The notes under the pieces are model-generated. The model was not told the DNA's origin, searched no databases, and saw only the letters and a program-made list of their open reading frames with translations. The position numbers were made by a program, and so were the translations under genes. Of a stretch of 64,000 nt of DNA, positions 42,401 through 56,400 are shown one piece after another. Position 1 is the stretch's first letter. The number at the start of each line of letters is the position of its first letter. Origin of the DNA: Vombatus ursinus (taxonomy: Eukaryota > Chordata > Mammalia > Diprotodontia > Vombatidae); the NCBI RefSeq assembly GCF_900497805.2, contig NW_020954626.1, positions 2,592,419 through 2,656,418 on the forward strand. Reading direction: 5' to 3'.

Positions 42401-45400
42401 TTTCAAAAATGGGACATAGGATAAATGGTGAAACCACAGAGAAAAACAATCAAGTCAGAACACTACAGAAAGAAATTGGGAGTGTATCACCTGCACAGAA
42501 GTGATATTTAAAGCCATGGGAATAACCAATGGCAAGAGAGAGAATGCATCTATAGAGGAAAGAGGCACAAAAACAAACCTTTGGGGAACATCTGCATTAA
42601 GGATTCAGGAAACATAACGGGTCAGTAAGAAAAAAAAGACAGCAAAGAAGCATTAAGGAGGCAGAAGAAGAAGAACCAGGAAAAGGTGGTGAATCTAAAC
42701 CCAAGGAAAGAAAATTATCTAGTCGAAGAGGGTGATCAGCACTGTCAAAAGCTGCAGAAAGCTGAAAAGGATGATGACTGAATATGGGATGTTAGATTTA
42801 GAGATTAGGGTGTCATTACTGACCTCTGAGAGAATATTTCAATAGGGTGGTGGGGGAAGCCAGAGTAGAAGTTGAAGGAAGAATGAATAGTGAAGAAGCA
42901 AAAGCATTAGGTTTAGACAATTTTTAAAAGTTTAACAGTGAGGGGGAAAATGGAGAGAGTATGGTAGCTGGGTGGGTAAAAGAGTCAAGGATGTTCTTTA
43001 GCTTGAGCTGAAATCTGCCTCCTGTAATCTCTACTCATAGTTTCTAATTTGACCCTTTGAGGCCCTAAAGATTTAATCTCCATTCCAAATAAATAGTCCT
43101 TCAATTTTTCTAGAGATATTGAGCAAGCACTGAGGGGAAAAAGCTTACATAACAGTTGATAACGACAAGCTCTCCATTTTTGATAATTTATCAAGAAATT
43201 AGTAAATTACAATGGATCAAATATGGATTAATAAAAGGTTAAATTAATACATGTTACAGAAATCTGTCATACTTAAAAGGCAGGGAGAGGAGCCAATTAA
43301 CTAACAGAGAGGAAAGCAGTCAAGATCAGTATAATGTACTGATATAAAGGAAAGGGACTGAATTTTAAGGAGCTAGGGAGAACACTGTCAAATGCAGTAG
43401 AAATCCAGAAGACAGAAGATTGAAAGGCTCTTGGATTTGAAAAGGTCTCTGATAAGCCTGGACAAAACCATTTCCTTAAAATGAGAGGGACAAAAGCCAG
43501 ATAGATTGCAGAAGGTTAAAGAAGGAAATGGAATGATGAAATAATGTGGACAGGACAATGGGCACAGGCCAGCAAGTCTGCCAGTGAGAGGCAAGAAATC
43601 ATTGGAAATATTTAACTAGGGGCTAGATGACCACTAGTCAGACTGTTGTAAAGGGGATTCCTGCTCAGGTAGTGATCAAACTATATGACTTCAGAGGTTC
43701 CTCTCAAGCTCTGAGATTCTATGACACCCATCTATATGCACTCTTAACATGGAAAACCCAAATAAATCCCTAGACAACTACATGATCAGAAGTAGAACAT
43801 CAAAACTTCCTAACACAGATAAAGCCTGAACAAAAGTTTACCAAAGCAGATCACAGAATCACAGAATGTTAGAGCTAGAAGGGACCTGAGTGATTACCTG
43901 GTCCATTATCTAACTTTTAAAGTACGCTACAGCCTTAAAAGGCAATTTTAAGCAAAGATCTAGTTTAAGGTTAACAAGTGCTTTCTTCCTAATGACTCTG
44001 TGAGGTAGAGTCCTGATACGATCTTAGTAAGGCTCAAAGAGTTTAAGGAATATGTGAGACAGTGCAGAATCAAGGACAAGACAGAAGGGCATAGAATGAA
44101 GCCGCTGACCTAATTTAGTAATAGTCCCCTATCAAGCTTTGAAAAAGGGATCAATAGACACAACCAGGTACTATATCCAGGACAACATTTCAAAGTAACA
44201 TCTGTAGCTAGCTCCATGTCTCCTGGCTCAAGTCATTCTCTCACTATACGGGCCTTAACAAACTAAATGTCATGTGAACATGCCTTGGATATTTTTCATG
44301 TTACTTACCAGATAAGGTTTGGGATTGGATACAGCTTGATTTACTTGCCAAATACTCAGAAAACCCTCTCCATCTGCAACACCACACTGCAAGAATGATA
44401 AAATATTAAAAGATCTATGTTCTCCAGTCCTTTATTCCACTGACTGAAGTATTTATGGGGAAAGCAAGATATACATATTCAACTTTAATAACATTTTCCT
44501 TCATAATTCCATTTTGGTGTCATCTATCCTCCCAAATATCTAAGTATAATAAGTCTCTATAATTCCTAACTGCTTGTCCTCACCTACTGTAAGTTGTCCC
44601 TCCATTCTGGGTCAACTGGAACTTTAGACTAAGGTCTCTTTCAAAAGTCTGACCCTACCTCAGAATAGATACAGTAACATCACCCACCACACTGCCCAAG
44701 AGAAGAGATGTTTTTTAAATAAAAAGGATTTTAATTCCTCTTAATTGGTTACCTAATTAAAAATCCAAATCAGATATCATGGATTTACACATAGCTCATG
44801 AAACAACACATATGGAATGTGAGCTCCCTAAAGGCAATAATTACTTCATTTTTGCCACTGTATCCAAAAGGAAGGCCCTTAATCAATGCTTGTCAATTGC
44901 CATCTCAAGGGCCATGCTATTCCTTTTCAAATTTACATCCTCACTTATTGCCATCTGGGTGCAATTTTTAGGAAGATTTAGACATTTATCACCAAGAACT
45001 GACCTTGTTCCCTTGTGAATTGAAATACATCCTAGTAACTCTTGCATTGCCTGCTTGGCGGAAGCACACCAGCTGCTGTGGTCGAGACCATTCAAACATT
45101 CGTACGCTGCCATCCTGAGCTCCTGTCAGATCTGAAACACAGAGAAGGAAATCACTAATGATGAAACAAAAGGTTTTTCCAATATAATAGCTGGTATTCA
45201 TAGGGCTTCAGAGTTTATAGTTCTACCAGACACACATGACCCATCCCTACTTTATAGATGGGGCTCACAAACGTCACTGTAAGACCCGTCCAAAGAACCG
45301 CAGCCAATAAATGGCAAAGCAAGGCCCCATGAACCCATACCTTCTGACTGGATCTAGGACTTGTGAGTACACTAACGATATTCCATTCACAAGGTGAAGA

Positions 45401-48400
45401 AGATATTCTTACTTGTATTGACTAGATGATAAATAAGAGACTTACAGTACTGATGGACAGGATGTGAAGTCATTCTCTTGACGTTATGAAGATTTCTTTT
45501 CATAAGCTTTAAAGGGAATGTATTAAAGAAATAAATTTGACTCATGTTCCTCAGGAAAAGATAAGCACAAGCTTCTGGATGAATTCTAATCTTGAGAGAT
45601 TTGCTTCCTCACAATTTACATACATTACAGAAATCATCTGTGTACAAAAAGTAGTGGCACATGTGATTTTCCCCCTCCCCTCCACCCTTCTTTAACCCAC
45701 ACAATTTAAAGACATTGTTTTCATGTGGCTCAAAAGCCATTCCCTAGGGGCTACTGCAGGCTTGGCCTGAATAAGCAGTGAAGCCCCTGAGCTCACCAGG
45801 GCAAATCTACCCACAGCCCTGCCTACCTTGTTTGCTTTAAAAACATCTTGCCCTTTAACCCCAACTACTACCTGTACTAAAGGAGGAGGAAGAAAAGGTT
45901 ACCTGAATGGCAGAATTTCAAGACTTAGATGGGACCTCTAAGAGGCCATCCAGTTCAATTTCCTACTCAACAAGGCACCTCCTCTACAATATTTTGCCTA
46001 TACTTGAATACTTCTGGTGACAGGGATCTTACTAGCTTACAAGACAAACCATTTCATTTTGGGACAAATGTTTAAGAATTGTTCCTTTGCAGTGAATGAA
46101 AATATGCCTCCCAATTATGAGGTGGAAGTTCTGCTGAAAGCTACAAAGAAAGAGCCCTCTTTTCTACAAGTCCTTCAAATATTTGAAGACAATGACCAGG
46201 GTCTCTGCAAAGTCTTTTCTTTAACAGGGCTGGTCTTCTTTCTCCCAGGATAAATACACCAAGTAACAGGTTTAGAAATTTTTCTGACAAGTCAAATCAC
46301 CACTGATCACACTACCTCTCAAAATGAGATTATGTAACTTCACAAATGGTATTCTGTCAACTCTGTAAAGTTTCAAGGTTTTGTTTTGTTTTGAATAAAG
46401 AAAAGTCACAAATGGTACAAATTTTCATTCACATGAGGCCTTCATATTGTGAGTTATTATTTTCCTTCATGATAGACTGCTCAAGTATAGTCTCCTTACA
46501 ATCAATATTAGTAAGTTTTGCTAAGGATAAACAACATATGGTAATATTCTTCAATATGTTATATATGTTACTTTTAGTTTCATTAATGACCTTCTGGTTA
46601 TAAACAAAAGAGATTAAGGATGGATTTAGTAAGCAGGTTTAACTACACAAATATTTCTCAGTTTAATTCATGTATGTAAAGATAATGTTTTCACATGAGG
46701 TTTTTGAATGCAGAATCATTAAAGGTCATTAAAGGCTATGTGTTAAATGGCTCTTGAGGAGCCCTAAATGGCAGCTTTGCAACTGACGTGGGGTCTTTTT
46801 GAATTGATTTAACACCATTAAGTTAATTAAATAATTAGGGTGGCAGGGTTATATTGTATGGTCACACAAATGACTGAAACATGAGAATCTGAAAAAACTA
46901 TCAGCCACAAGAAAGGTGTTAGCCCAGCTAAGTAACAAGAAAGGAGAAGAAGTGTGGAAAAAACGGGAGGGTGTAGGGAAAAGGGAAGGGAGGATGATTT
47001 GACATGCTTCTGATATGGCTGGCTGAGCCAAAAGTATAAATAACTGGTTACATGGTAGGATTTGGGAAGTATCACAACTAAGACATTGACTCTACAGATC
47101 CCTAAGTACGACTGAATTAACTACCATTAATATGCATCCACCAACTTAGACACATGCAGATTATCTCCTAACAGGCCCTGTAAGCAAGGTACTCTTTAAA
47201 ATAATATAAAAGGAAAGCAGTTGAATACTTTCTGATTGCAAAAGATAATTATGAGGCACACACTGCTGCTAGAATGATGCACCTGAGGGTCTTCTCCTTC
47301 TTAGTGAAAAAGAACAAAAAGTGAGAAGGAAGAGCAAGGGCCTTTCAAGCTACTGAAGAGACCAAAAAGGCAAAACCAAAAACTTAGCAAAAAGCAGACT
47401 AAGACAGCCAGAGTGATTTTAAGAAATAAACTCTTTGTGCTATCCTTTAAATATACTATTTAGTTGTGTTTAATATACTATACATAATATATATTAATAT
47501 ATGTAATAATATAGATTATATACTATAGTGTATATATAGTATATATTATATAGTATATGTATTATATATGATATACTATATGTAGTATATATGATATACT
47601 AGATATATAGTAGTATATATAATAATATACTAATGATTGTGTTTAATATTTTGGTAGTTTTATTTTATTTTTTTAGGCAATTGGGGTTAAATGACTTTCC
47701 CAGGTCACACAGCTAGTGTCAAGTGTTTGGTCTGAGGCTGGATTTGAACTCAGGGCTAGTGCTCTATCCACTGCACTACCTAGCTGCCCCAATAGTTTTA
47801 TTTTTCAAAGAGAATAGAAAATTATGCTAATCTATCTGTCGATTCAACATGCCTATGACTAAAGTCTCATTGTTGGAACCCCAAAGACATAACTAAGGCA
47901 CTACTGTTCACCCGAGGCAATCCATCCCAACAGCAGGCAAAGTGCTTAGGGAAATATTATAATAATCTATTGAGGGCTGAACTTATAAATTAAATTACAA
48001 TGGACAACTATAATTCCTAAACACCTTGAAAGATGGTATTGATTCACTTTTAATATTCACTGTTCCTGGCACATAGTAGCTATTTAATAAGTGTTTTCTT
48101 ATTGATGATTCCTCACAGAGTGGAGGAGAGCAAATCAGAGGCTACGATAAAGGACAGGTAAGTTTCCACTGAAGGTTGGGAAAGGTTATAAACAAAGCAG
48201 TGGTATAATCCATTTAGAAGAAAGCAGCTTTCTAAGGGAAGGTCCAGAATGGTCAGCATGAAGACTGAGGATGGCACTCCTATGGCTAGGAGAAATAAAA
48301 GATAATAAAACAAACTAGGGAATGACACCCCCCCCCTCAGGAGAACCTAGTAGGCCAAAGAGCAAAGGAGTAACTTTATCCTTACCCCATTTCCCTTTAT

Positions 48401-50430
48401 TATACAATTCTTCCTTTTTTTCTAACCTTCCCATCCTACCCCATTTCATGACAAATTATTGTTCACAACTTAAGGCATTATCTAAAAGGGCTACATTTCA
48501 AAGCTGGGCCAAGCTGTGCTAGTGGTAAAATTATACTGGAAGAAATTAATTTAAACAAATGGTCATCTAAAGAGACTTTGACTGCAAATATATTTCTATA
48601 GACTCTACACACAAAAAGACTCTCCATTCAAGGAACAAATTTTCTGCACATGAAATTAAATGGAAAATTATTTGCAGCAAGTATAAATATTCCTATATCA
48701 TAACAATGATGTAGCATAAATTACAAATTTTAATAAAACAATATTGTTTCATTTAAATTTCTGGTGTCAAAACATTATAGATTAATTTGTATTAAATTTA
48801 TTTGTCAAAAGGAAGCCCATGGCTTAAATAACTATTAATTTATTCCATAACTAACAGTTTTACATAGAATTTAATAGTTTCCTCAGCATTTTCACATATA
48901 CTAGGCCTCATGTGATTTTCATTACAAACTAGTGACCTACATAGAATAGGGAAGATTAGCCCCGTCTGACTTACGGATAAGAAGCCAAAGAAAGGTTAAG
49001 TGATTCACATAAGATTGCAAAGTTAGTTAATGGCATAACCAGGACTCAAGCTAGATTTGGGGGTTGTTGTTGGTTTTTGTTTTTTTTTAAATCACCAGGA
49101 TTGACTCTTTCCACTATAAGATACTTCCTTTTTACTGCAAAACATTAAAAAGGTGCTTGAATTTCAAGTAGACATTTCATATGAAAACTATTATCAGATC
49201 TCAAGTGAAAAATAAAGCGTTCATTTTTACAAGTTTATTCTTAAGCCTCATAAAATGTTAAAAAACAAAACAAAACAAAAACTATTGCTTTACAACTAGC
49301 CACCAGACTGTTGTTGGCATTCTGCTTTGACTAACCCAATGCTGAACTGCTGGGGCATTACTCTAACATTTGCAACGCAAAAAAAAAAAAAAAAAAAAAA
49401 GTCACAGGAAATCCTCAATCAGTGAGTACAGCCAACAAGCTGGTCCTGCCCTTCATTGACAAAGACCTCTCCAAGAGTATAGAACAGTCAAAGTACAGAT
49501 GGTAAATTCAATCAAGCAAGGCAAAAACCTGTTCTTGTTTTAAAATGCTGAATTATCCACATAATCTCCCAGGCAGACTCAGATAAAGTTCCCTGGGTGT
49601 CATTCATTCCTTCTTTATTTTATTTTATTTTATGTTATTCTTTAGGCAATTGGAGTTAAGTGACTTGCCCAGGGTCACACAGCTAGTAAGTGTCAAGTGT
49701 TTGGTCTGAGGCCGGATTTGAACTCAGGTCCTCCTGACTTCAGGGCCAGTGTTCTATCCACTGCGCCATCTAGCTGCCTCTCTTTATTTTATTTTTGAAT
49801 GTTCTTAACTGGAGCATTATGGGTCTCCTTGAGACTCTACTCTTATGATTAAATCTACCACTTTTCAAGCCCCTACCATTTGTCTCTTTCTGGGACAACT
49901 ATGTGCTCTCCCCACATCTGATCACTACCTATGGCAGAGTCTGAAGTACCTCTATTAATCAAGTTGTCTCTCCTTCAATACTCTACCACAATAACAACCT
50001 ACAGATTCTTCAAAACAAAATGGGAGAATGGGGGAAAATTCCCCTGTCCAATGAAGCAAACACATTTTACATTCCTAACTAGTAACACTACTGATAAATT
50101 TTCTCAAACACTAATAGTAAACATCAGTTTCTTAAACTGATATTACTACTAGTAAACACAATTTTCACCCACTAAACCAACTGCAGATTATTTTAAAGGA
50201 AAACTATGTTCAAAAACAGCACCTGTAATAAACAGCATACATACCACACCAGCTCCAGTGCTTGTTTGTCCACTGCCTAGCCATGGCAAAGAGGAAGATG
50301 GATGCACCTGACTCACTGTAAAGGATGTCACTGGGGCCTGAGAAAGAGTTGTAGTGGAACCACGATAATCAATGTCATCAGAGCTGTGTGGGAGAAAGAG
50401 AGAGAGAGAGGAAGAGAAAGAGGGAGAGAG

Positions 50431-50476
<46 letters not shown>

Positions 50477-53400
50477 GTATTATTACTCTGGAATTCCATT
50501 TCCCAATTACAATGCTACTTAGATCAAATATGGTACCACCCATTGGGAAAAGAATAAATACTACCAGGAAAAATCTGGGATTTACGGATCCCCCTAATAG
50601 TTTGGAGACACTGATGGGCCATGTTTACGTAGCCAGGAGTTATATATAATCTACTTAAAGGCTTGAGGTTAATGTAAAATGGATCATAGTATTAAATCTA
50701 TAAGTTTGAAATTCAGTAAAATAGCTCTTTGACAGAAGAGGCATCTGCACTATGAAAAGAATACACGTTATTACATATGTAAAAAAGTGAGGTAGAATGT
50801 ATATAGTTTATATATTTGTGCAGATACATAACACATATAAAACCAAACAGATAACAAATATAATGAAAGAAGAATCTATATTAAGGATGACAAGCCATAC
50901 ATACTTCCTCGAACTTATAGAGCAGTAAGGCTAAGCAAACTGGAATTCTGCCTGATGATCTCACAAGATGAGGTAAAAAGATCTAGATCAGGAACAGAAA
51001 CTGAAGCTTAAAGGAAAATAAGGAAAACAGAATCACAGTATTCTGGCACTCTTAAAGATCTCAGAAATCATGAAATCCAACTCATTTTACAGATGGAGAA
51101 ATTGAGGCCCAGAGAGGTGAAAATACTTCTGGAAATGCATAAACTTCCCAAGGCTGTTATTCAACCATAAAGAAGCTAATGTAATTCCAAGTAATTTCTA
51201 CACAGATTATTTTATTAATATTACGGAGTTAAAAATAGGACCAGGGACAGTTCCTTTTTTTTTTTGTTTAAATAATACTAAAACTTCAATACTGCTTTAT
51301 GGATTAAAGCCATGCTCATAAAATCTGGGTTGCTTAGGATATTTTGTTGCTTTATTTGGCCAAATACTATAGAAACTCAATGTTTCATCAACGATCACTC
51401 ATTTTTAAAAAAATATTTAGTGCCTACTACTGGGAAAGCATCGAGAAGCATTATGGCACCGTGTATAAACAAAGACACTTTCTGCACTCAAGGCGTTTCA
51501 AATCAAGCAGGGGATATGTCCAAAAATGCACATAAATTTCCATGATATAGAAACAAAATTCAATCAATCTACTAGCTTTGACCAACAAAATTAGGAAGAT
51601 GAAAGTAGCAAACTATGAGAAACCAATGAGGGTCCTGGAGAAGAGATAAGGAAACTCTCACGGCAGAGAGAATGGGGATGGATCACTAGGACAGATTTGT
51701 ATTCACTGTCAAGCAAAATTTCTCCATCTGATTTTTTTGCATGTGGTAGTAGGTATGTAAAAGAGTTTGCTGAATTGAATTCCTTTGTTTCCCATTCACC
51801 TACTCTCTAGCTTTACAGATCCCTCAAAAAGTAAATTCAAATAACTGATTATAAACAAACTGTGTACACAGGTAATGTCCCACACTCCTCAAAACCAACT
51901 AACAAGATGTTCTATGCCTAGATATCTTTATTAGGGTAAGAACATCCCTTTGACTGATTTACAGAATCAAAGATACAAACTAGATGTGGATAAATAAATA
52001 AATAAATGTAAATCTCTATCAAATCAATCAAAGGTAGAAACTAGGTAGAACTGAATGAAAACAAATGTCACAAAGGAAATAAGCTGTGGTTGGCTGAAGA
52101 GAATAATCATGTCTTGTGGGGCCTTCGATAAAACAGCAACCCAGTTCAGAATCCAACATTACACTGGCAAGCCAGCCTTGTGACAGAGCAGTTCCAGCCA
52201 AGCCCATAAGAAGAAAATGCCTTTGTGGGTGGAGGGTAAGAGCCTCTCTCCTCCCTACCCCTGGACTGGTGAATGACCCTGTGAACTTTAAAATATCAAA
52301 AAATTTGGATTTCCTATTGAAATTGGTGGTCACATCTCCAAAACATCAGTAGTTGATGAAAATGTCTCAGTCAAGACTGAAAACTCAGTGGACATCCTGA
52401 GGAAAAACAGCTTCAAGTCTCCACAACGGCATCAAATCATCAGAGACTAGCAGAGAGCTACACAGAGCAAAAGGGAACTTCATGGGAATTCCACAAAGGG
52501 AGAAAAAGTCTTCCAATAACCTGGAGATTGTGGGATACCTCTTTGCTACATATGTGCTATCTGAGCTCACTTTCCCTTGCCCTTTGTATGTACTTGTGAA
52601 TAAGTATATCCCAGAATTTTGGGGAGACAGTTTTATGACGACTGTTCTTACACTTACACTGACACCACATTAGTAAATACCCCTTTCTAAAGTCTAATTA
52701 AGTCTGTCTGATTAATAATCAATGGGGATCAAATTAGATGAGGGCTCATAAATGATAATACCATAAACACCTCAGTTTTTCAGGGTTTACCCCGAGAACC
52801 TTGAGAAGAGAAATAGTTCACCACTCTCTGGGGACCCATCCTGACAGTGGAGGTTGGAAAAATGAGTTCTACAATGAACAAATATTTGAATAAAATCAGT
52901 TGTTTTACTGAAAAGGCAGGGGCCTAGGAAATAACAAGACATTGACTCTTCTTTGATTGGAGGTGACTATCTACTTACTGAAGTATTAAGTTCCAAGATG
53001 ACTGATAGGAAAATGAAAACAAAGTCTGGCCACTGATGCAAATAATTACTTTGGTGAAGATAGTTTATGTGAGTTAGAGTCTAAGATATGGAATGTAGTT
53101 GATTCACCAACCAAAGGGACTACCCACTAAAACAATCAAACCAATCAACACTTCTACTCTATAGACAGAAAAACATAAATATACTTTTCAAGATGACACA
53201 AATTTCTTTTATAATTATTTAGTGTGTTTTCTGACTTTAAATAAACAGCACAAGAAAAACAAACCTTTTTGATTCTCTGTCATACTCTTCTCCAATCCAT
53301 ATATATGACTGACAGGCCAACAAAGAAGTAACATCAAGTTCTTGTACATCATGAGTTGATGCCAGGACAATTTCGTTATTGTTTGCCTACAGGGCAGAGA

Positions 53401-56400
53401 TGATTCTGAGTAAAGAACTTGAATGGCTTATTTATTGTAATGTTTAAAGTTTAAATGAAGTACATTTTTTTTTACCTTATTAACTGCAAATGCCATAATC
53501 ATGTCGGATTCTTTGTGGATGATTTTTGCTTTCCCCCCTGGGTAGCCAAGATCAGCTTCAACCTACAAAACATGTGCCACCAAGCTTTAATTGGAGGTGT
53601 GTGAAAAAATATGCACCTACTAACAAAGTGAAAAATAAATGCATGCAAGAAAAGGTAAGTGGCCTCAAGATTAACCTTGGCAAATTTATTTAATGTCCCC
53701 AGTGCCTTAAAAGCACCCAAATCTCAAAGGCTTGTCTTTGTGATTACAGGATACTGATGATCAGGTGACTGTCACAAAAGACATCAAACATATCTTTTGT
53801 TGCTGGTAGTCTATTATAATAATAGGTCTCTTCAGTCTGTTCCAAAAGTGTACACAGCCACTTCAGGATGAAGGTGTGAACCTCAAGGAGTCCAAAGTGA
53901 AAAAGGAGGCATGAGCAATAAAGGAAGAAGCTATGGCAGAGAGAAATCCTTGGAAAGGGATGAGAGGTAAAGGAGAAGAAGAGGAAAAGGATAAAAGAAG
54001 CAGGGCTGAAAAAAGTTAATAGGAAAGGAAATAAAGGAAAAGTGTTATGGATAGAAAAAAAGACAATGGGAGGGTGAAAGGGATGGTGGGGGAGATAAAA
54101 CTCTATCTGGGAGCAGACTGAAAATCAAAGGTGATGTGAACAAAGAAAAGAGAGAAAGGAGGAGAGAAGATACAGAAGCTAGGCACTTGAAAGTAACTGA
54201 TTCATCAGACCTGACTAACAATTACAAAAGAAAAAAGAGAAAATAGTAATAAAGTATGTGACTGAGTTGAGAAGGAGGGAGCAATAACCACTGTGCTTCT
54301 GATTAGTTTGCCAAAGTTTTGTGGATCTCTGTTAGTATTACAGAATAAAGAGGTAGTTCCTTGGAAATTTTATAAAGGATCTTAATATAGGAGTTTCAGA
54401 CAGATACTACCTTGTTTAGGCAATCTTCTACTACGAAGTTTTGTCTGACCTGTTCTTCAAGATCTTCTACAGACTACACAACATCACACAGTCACAAACA
54501 CAAAACACATGCATGAAATAAATTTTTAAAAGAAATGAAAATAATACAATGGAAATGACCACCCCAACCCAGAAAAATATAATTATAAATTCATCTTTAT
54601 ATGCACAAAAATAAAAAGGAAAACTTGATCTGAAATGTGATATCAATTAGCAGAAAATGTAGTAAAGGTGGCAAAACAGATATGTAGGAATGCAACACAA
54701 ACAAGTTCAAAGACAGTTTCTTTTAAAAGTCCCTGTACTCCTGTTTTCTGTTTTCTTGCATAATTTATACTTATGATTGGAACTATAATTTTTAAAAGAA
54801 AATTTCTGGGGTGGGGTCAGGGCAGAATTAGTACAATGCAAATAAATAAATAAGTTTTACACCTACTGAGAACTTCTATGTTTTCCTTCATGAAGTGTTC
54901 AACATTTCTATGATTTGAAATAGATTTGTATTTTATACACCCCTAAAAACCTTTTCTTGCAAATGTAATTCAATGGTGAAATTTCTGTGCAGCCGAGTGA
55001 AAGGAAAAATATACTTTGATTTTGCTGTAACAGTTCTACTCTTTGAACTATTATGAACCTATTGTGAAAATTAAATCATATATATTTTAGTTTTAACACA
55101 GTCACTAGGAGTCTCAGATGTCTATGATGGTTTGTGTGTTTCAGTAATTAGCTAAATAAAGTGTTTAAAATTTTTTTAAAAACCTACAATGAAAATTTAA
55201 AATGTAGCAAATAAGAGAAGTAAAAGAAAAAATGGCTGCAAACCACAACATAAAGTATTTCTTTTATTCAATTACCTCACTCTGTTTTCTTTTCTTAGTA
55301 AATATATATCTAATAAATGTCTCCTGAAGGATTTCTTGTTTAACAAGGAAGTGCCAGAGTCGTTTAGCTGGAAATGCAGAGGAATCTCTGGATCTAGAAA
55401 ACAAAAAACAAAAAACAAAAAGTATAGTTATTTTAGTCGAAAGAACACATTGTCCATCTGGCAGTAACTTGCTACATTTGGAGATTTCTGGGGACAATGG
55501 TGGAATGGTTCTGCTCAATTACTGTAGGTTGATAGTTAGATACACTCATAAACTTTTATTTGTAATAACATTAACAACTTGTAATTTGGAAGATCCAGCC
55601 CCAGATGTGGGCCAGTAACTCATTACTTTGAGGTGAAGTAATGAATGGATCCCTAACCAGTCTCTATTGACCCTGGGGTAGTTAAGATGGCCAGTCACAT
55701 CACACAGTGTAAAGCGAGAAGCAACTTAGTCCATTAAGGGCTGATATGGCTTGTAGTCTGCTTCAAACAGGCAGCCAAAATCAGCAGGCAAGGTGAAAAG
55801 CAGATTTTGATGAGGTCAGGAAATGCAGACCACTAAGAGAGGGAGAAGAAAGCATTAAAGCCTAACACTCAAGGCAGGGACAGGGGTAGAGAGGAGATGA
55901 AGGTGGCTTTAGGGCACAGAAAGGAAAGAGTTGCTTCTTTCAAGGAGTTTGGGGATGCAGGATAGCTTTTTCTGAAGCATTGTTCAACGAGTAGATGAAG
56001 TGAGCCAAAATGACCAGACTAAGGGATTATGAAAGGGAAGCTGTCACTTAGGGTTAGAAGCTTAGGTGCCTTACTGAGAGCTGGGGAAGTAGATTTCAAA
56101 AGGCTATAAATTCTGGCCAGCCAAATCCCTAATCATGGTACTAGAACTGAGTTAATATTGAAACTCAAACTGAGAATTTTACATGAGAAAACTAAAGAGA
56201 AAAGGCAAATAAATTTAGAGCAAGAGGGGAACCAGGATTAAAACTATAAGAACATTTGTAAACTATGAGCAGTTGACCTTTTCCTCTCAAATGTCTCCTG
56301 GCAAATCCCCTTTAAATACTTAAAAGTCCATATTATTCCAGAAGGGGGGTTGGGGAAGAGTAAGGAACTATGTTGTCTTCTCCTAGGCAGTCAGGAATCT

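Noticed and set aside
50302-50649. Plus-strand Arg/Glu-rich frame
   Set aside because: Antisense to a DMXL2 exon and the adjoining (GA)n repeat.
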